This document shows, one piece after another, positions 61,601 through 64,000 of a stretch of DNA of 64,000 bases (the stretch's first letter is position 1; the number at the start of each line of letters is the position of its first letter). This stretch comes from Pardosa pseudoannulata (taxonomy: Eukaryota; Arthropoda; Arachnida; Araneae; Lycosidae). A program made the position numbers and the translations under genes. The DNA lies in contig CM063509.1 in assembly GCA_032207245.1 (NCBI GenBank), positions 106,368,021-106,432,020 of the forward strand, written 5' to 3'. The notes beneath the pieces were generated by a model, which saw only the letters and a program-made list of their open reading frames with translations, was not told the DNA's origin and did not search any database.

Positions 61601-63452
61601 CATCAAGGAAAGAAATTTTAACTGCTCATTATTTAAAAACTTAATTATAACACAGAAATTTTGATTGCTGATTCAAATAGTATTCAGACTTCTATTTGAC
61701 AAACTGTATACATGTATACTTTAATGTAAAATGTTTCAATGCTTGTTTAAATATATAGGATGATAAATTTGCAGCAAGAAAATTATTATATAACATTATT
61801 AAATACAATTATAATGCAACTTGAGTATAATTAGATTTTCTAACAATGCAACATTCTTTGTTAAATATCAGGGTTGGCATGATTTAAATCATTTTTTTTT
61901 TTTACTTTTTTAAAAACCTTATTCCAAAGACAGGAGAATTGGGAATCAGTCAGCACAGTAATACCAATAAGTAAATAAGTGTAAATAGATAGCATGTGTT
62001 TTCCAAGAATTTAGGGGTTATTATCAGAAAGTATGTAGTAGGGGTAAGTACAATGACTGGTGGAATTCATTTTATGTAATGGGAGGTAAAGAGAGTATTG
62101 CAGAACTCTAAATCCAGTTTGTCTACCAAATAACAACAGCTGTGGTTTCATCTGCTGGAATGGAAAGACAGTTTTCTTCTTTTGGTATTGTTCATTGTAG
62201 CCTTTGTAACAATTAGGAGTGGATAAAGCATCAAAGATAGCGTTTTTATTGAAACAATTAAATCCATAATTCAGTACTTAAAAAATTCTGAAGTAATTGT
62301 GATTTGTTTTTTAAAATAAGTAGTCTGCATTAAAATACTATTTAATTTGTTCTTTATATTTACATCTTATTTAGTTTGCACTATCCATTTACAAAATAAT
62401 GGAATGTATTTAGATTAAAATTTATATATTTAATTTTAGGTAATCAGTGTGTAGAGTATACTAGATAGATAGGATGTTACTTCTTATAACAAACTATTCC
62501 ATGTATAAAGCAAAAAACATAAAAATCGCAATTAAAATTAGTATTCAGAAAAAAATCAAAGAAATCAGATTTAAATTTTAAAAAAAATCTGATTTATATC
62601 AAATAAATTTGATTCTTTTAATTTTTTTGAAAAATTCATGATTTTTTTTTAACCCTGTTAAATATACTTAAAAGCCAGATAAAGAAATATCTTTTTCTTA
62701 TTATTGAGTCTATTCAGCCAAATATCTAATACTATTTGTCAAAAGGTATTGTGCCAAATATCATCTTAATATTCAGCGAGATCAAATATTCAACAAAAGG
62801 GACAAATATTTGTAACACTCCTAGTAGCTTATTCCTTTAATTGTTTAAATAAATATTTAATTTATAAATTTTAAAAAATAACACTCTTCCTGTATATAAA
62901 TTTTTGCAGAAAATTACATGAGGTATTTTTTACCTATATTTTAATATGGAATAAATCAGAAACAAATTTATTGCAAATAACTCAAATTTATCACAAGAAA
63001 ATGATATATGGTTGAATTTTGACAACAAAAACATATAAGCTTTCAAATATTATAGTTTATAATTCATTATAGTTTATAATAAGAATATATAATAAGAAAC
63101 CTATATAACAAAAGAAGTTTTATAATAAATTACATTTTAACAAATGAGTGTTTTTGAACAGATATAAACTTACATTTTTTTAAATAAAAAAAAAATGGAA
63201 GAAAAGAGAATTATAATATATTTTAGCAATATATTTACTGAGTGTCAAAAGGCATTAACATAAGTAAATAAGTAACTTTATTTACCTCATCACATTTGGA
63301 AAAGAAAGACCTAATAGGAAATGTTGAATTAACTCTGATATCAAATCCTAAAATTGCATTTCTTGTACCACAGAGAAAAACATCTTCCATATATGGATGA
63401 ATTTCCATGCTTGTAACAACATTGTAGATATCATATTTAACAATATTCCTAC
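49436..63452 (-). CDS. WDR25: WDR25-like WD40-repeat protein, last four exons (5' end outside window)
   Basis: Seen: exons 63452-63286, 58393-58259, 55176-55039 and 49660-49436 join in frame to 221 codons plus 2 nt and a TAA stop. They encode successive WD-type blades: a segment with FLCGTRNAILGFDIR; a block with STSIVSHDSADRTIMVWDL; ERFTCPSLKVHP and VFVAQSNGNYIASFS; and a final blade with GIECEFSPDGKYLATGDAGG. The phrases 'DSADRTI..WD', 'ERxTCPSL.VHP' and 'VF.AQ.NGNY.A.FS' match the C-terminal half of vertebrate WDR25, a family of largely unknown function related to splicing-type WD proteins. The final residues are YINILK. The N-terminal half lies beyond the right edge. The stretch between 63453 and 64000 holds no recognisable further WDR25 exon. 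Confidence 0.9.
49974..50479. mobile_element. TTAA-flanked MITE (piggyBac-like)
   Basis: Perfect 15-bp inverted repeats TTAACCCTTTAAAGG (49974-49988) and CCTTTAAAGGGTTAA (50465-50479), each beginning with the TTAA target. No coding capacity. Located in the last WDR25 intron. Confidence 0.78.
52138..52971 (-). mobile_element. hAT element with exact 8-bp target duplication
   Basis: Starts CAGGGTTGGAAAAAAATAAT and ends TCATGCCAACCCTG; flanks GGTATAAC at 52130-52137 and 52972-52979 are identical. Subterminal ATTTAAATCA-type repeats occur at both ends. It carries a minus-strand hAT dimerisation-domain relic. Confidence 0.92.
52523..52735 (-). pseudogene. hAT transposase C-terminal (dimerisation) relic
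   Basis: The frame contains SAKMERQFSSFSIVHSSLRN and QLGVDTTSKLVFLLKQLN, a clear match to the C-terminal hAT signature ('S.GxERxFSxFGxxHSxxRNRLGxxKxxKLVFxxxxLN'). The remainder of the transposase is missing. Confidence 0.82.
53276..53360 (+). repeat. Possible decayed tRNA-like sequence
   Basis: GGTAGTTCAGTTGGCAAAGGC resembles a tRNA box A arm and AGAGGATTGAAGCTC a degraded box B. It does not fold convincingly and is more likely a SINE relic than a tRNA gene. Confidence 0.25.
54658..54835 (-). mobile_element. tRNA-derived SINE
   Basis: Well-preserved reverse copy: TTTGGTTTGGTTTTGAGTGC start, GGGATTCGAACCC box B complement, TTGGCCATCATTC end. Confidence 0.9.
55039..55176 (-). CDS. WDR25: WDR25 exon (third visible)
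   Basis: A 138-nt phase 0-0 exon with acceptor TGATTAG and donor GTAAGT. It encodes ERFTCPSLKVHPTDSVFVAQ and SNGNYIASFSTSRPYKRK, followed by a YMGHT blade opening. Confidence 0.93.
55385..55865. mobile_element. hAT-type MITE
   Basis: Starts CAGGGATGGACAAACTTTTT and ends AGTTGGCCCATCCCTC; flanks ATCAAGAC at 55377-55384 and 55866-55873 are identical. Non-coding. Confidence 0.85.
56897..57846. mobile_element. TTAA-flanked MITE (piggyBac-like), longer family
   Basis: Ends TTAAAGTATCTGTCTACATT and AACTTAGACGGATACCTTAA are imperfect inverted repeats including TTAA. A related truncated copy is at 35505-35771 in the opposite orientation. About 950 bp, no recognisable coding. Confidence 0.62.
58259..58393 (-). 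CDS. WDR25: WDR25 exon (second visible)
   Basis: A 135-nt phase 0-0 exon with acceptor TTTTTTAG and donor GTAAGA. It encodes VLDIAFLDENEFVCSTSIV, then SHDSADRTIMVWDLSSGAVL and SNQIYL; the SADRTI-WD core is diagnostic of WDR25. Confidence 0.92.
58571..58602. repeat. (AAAT)n short tandem repeat
   Basis: Poly(A) followed by about six AAAT units. Confidence 0.9.
59318..59531 (-). mobile_element. Second SINE type, tRNA-derived, with 14-bp target duplication
   Basis: On the minus strand it reads AGGTTCAATCCCTGGCC (box B), then AAAGTTGACTCAGCCTTTCA and TCCCTTGAGTGAATAGACA. The 'GTTGACTCAGCCTTTCATCCCTT' core is, from memory, shared by SINEs of several invertebrate groups. Flanks ATTATCTTAATTAA (59304-59317) and ATTATCTTCATTAA (59532-59545) differ at one base. 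Confidence 0.75.
59574..60537. mobile_element. hAT element with GGGTTTTT-rich ends
   Basis: Starts CAGGGTTGGCAAAAACCCGG and ends GGAGCCAATCTTG; exact 8-bp flanks TCCTTGAA at 59566-59573 and 60538-60545. Many GGTTTTT/AAAAACC units cluster in the first 150 bp and reappear near the right end (AAAAAACCCAGCCCGGG). Confidence 0.85.
60538..61868 (-). other. AT-rich part of a WDR25 intron
   Basis: Between two hAT elements; no exon, RNA gene or bounded repeat recognised. Confidence 0.45.
61869..62657 (+). mobile_element. hAT element, inverted copy of the 52138 family
   Basis: Starts CAGGGTTGGCATGATTTAAA and ends TTTTTTTAACCCTG; flanks TTAAATAT at 61861-61868 and 62658-62665 are identical. The plus strand encodes SSAGMERQFSSFGIVH followed by stops (about 62149-62200), the hAT dimerisation signature. 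Confidence 0.92.
63286..63452 (-). CDS. WDR25: WDR25 exon (first visible)
   Basis: A 167-nt exon with acceptor TTTTCCAG and donor GTAAAT, phase 1 in and 0 out. It encodes NIVKYDIYNVVTSMEIHPYM and FLCGTRNAILGFDIR, a WD40 blade with the terminal Asp of the repeat. Confidence 0.88.
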
Positions 63453-63701
63453 CTGGAAAAGAAAAATGTTTAAAACAACTAAGCACATATGACTTGAATT
63501 ATACACTGTTTTTAATAGCAATCCTTATAAACAAGTTGACACCAAAGTATTTCAAAAATTCACCAATACTTTAATAACTGATAATTGCTAACATATATAT
63601 ACATGCAATTAACAAGTTTCTCTTTATTGATTGTGCCTACTGTGCCATTTCCTTTACAGAAAAATTTAATTTAACAAATTTATGTATTTATTCTATTACA
63701 G

Positions 63702-63927
63702 ATTAAATAGAAAAGTTTCTAGTTTTAGATGCATTGGTCATCTTGGGTTCTTGGAGAGTCTATATTTAAGGAACCATAAAATCAAGACAAAAGTAAAAGA
63801 ACAAAATAATTTTATTACCAAGGGTTACTGCAAGCACTGTTACTTTTTGACAAATAGGGAAGATTCAAGTATTTGTCATGTTGGTAGATCTCCCAAGTCC
63901 CTCTTTAATGAATATTGTCGACAGTAA
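63702..63927 (+). CDS. Possible terminal exon or retro-copy fragment of unknown small protein
   Basis: After a good acceptor (TTCTATTACAG) there is an open frame of 75 codons to TAA. It encodes CIGHLGFLESLYLRNHKIKT, then KGYCKHCYFLTNREDSSIC. The C-x2-C-x11-C spacing near a basic stretch loosely resembles the zinc ribbon of mitochondrial ribosomal protein L36, but the expected final His is not seen, so no function is assigned. It lies on the strand opposite WDR25, probably inside its intron. It could be a nested gene, a pseudogene or part of a mobile element. Confidence 0.3.
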
Positions 63928-64000
63928 TATCAGATAAATGTTAAGGTTGCTTTGCCTTAGCCAGATCTTCAATTCAGGAAAATCATTATTGGTTTTTCGC

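Overview
This window is a piece of an animal nuclear genome, most likely from an arthropod. A spider or other chelicerate is my best guess, but that is an inference from the very AT-rich, repeat-dense introns and from gene content, not from a diagnostic marker. Genes are split by long introns (up to about 7.9 kb). Most long open frames here are chance frames or transposon debris.

Three conserved protein genes can be reconstructed exon by exon with consistent splice phases. (1) Minus strand, 22104 down to 2557: the first eight coding exons of a B3GALNT2-type UDP-GalNAc beta-1,3-N-acetylgalactosaminyltransferase, an O-mannosyl glycan enzyme of the secretory pathway. The exons carrying the rest of the catalytic domain are off the left edge. 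(2) Plus strand, 23001 to 40886: a complete eight-exon, 343-residue TJAP1/BEGAIN-family coiled-coil scaffold protein. It has a GC-AG intron, a Cys-rich N-terminus, an LC8-type KSTQT motif and a PDZ-ligand-like C-terminus. (3) Minus strand, 63452 down to 49436: the last four exons of WDR25, a WD40 protein; its 5' exons are off the right edge. Genes 1 and 2 are head-to-head, with less than 0.9 kb between the first ATG and the opposite gene's first visible exon, so they may share a promoter. Genes 2 and 3 converge.

The rest is mainly mobile DNA: at least ten hAT-type elements, several bounded by exact 8-bp target-site duplications (2878, 8364, 21563, 24172, 29579, 37199, 52138, 55385, 59574, 61869); Tigger/pogo-like elements near 131 and 1686; TTAA-flanked piggyBac-like MITEs (32747, 49974, 56897, remnant near 35500); a putative Helitron pair in opposite orientations (6860-7846 and 46986-47785); two minus-strand LTRs (5643, 10839) and two plus-strand LTR-like segments sharing a hairpin (13690, 28702); ten or so copies of a tRNA-derived SINE, several with 10-15-bp duplications, one nested inside a hAT element; a second SINE type (59318); non-LTR retrotransposon scraps (3898, 43757); and long (TA)n tracts.

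I found no prokaryote-like operon, CRISPR array or defence cassette. The most interesting signals are the unusual features of the TJAP1-like gene, a microsatellite lying almost on a splice site of B3GALNT2, a composite hAT element carrying foreign DNA, and the covarying hairpin in the LTR-like repeats.
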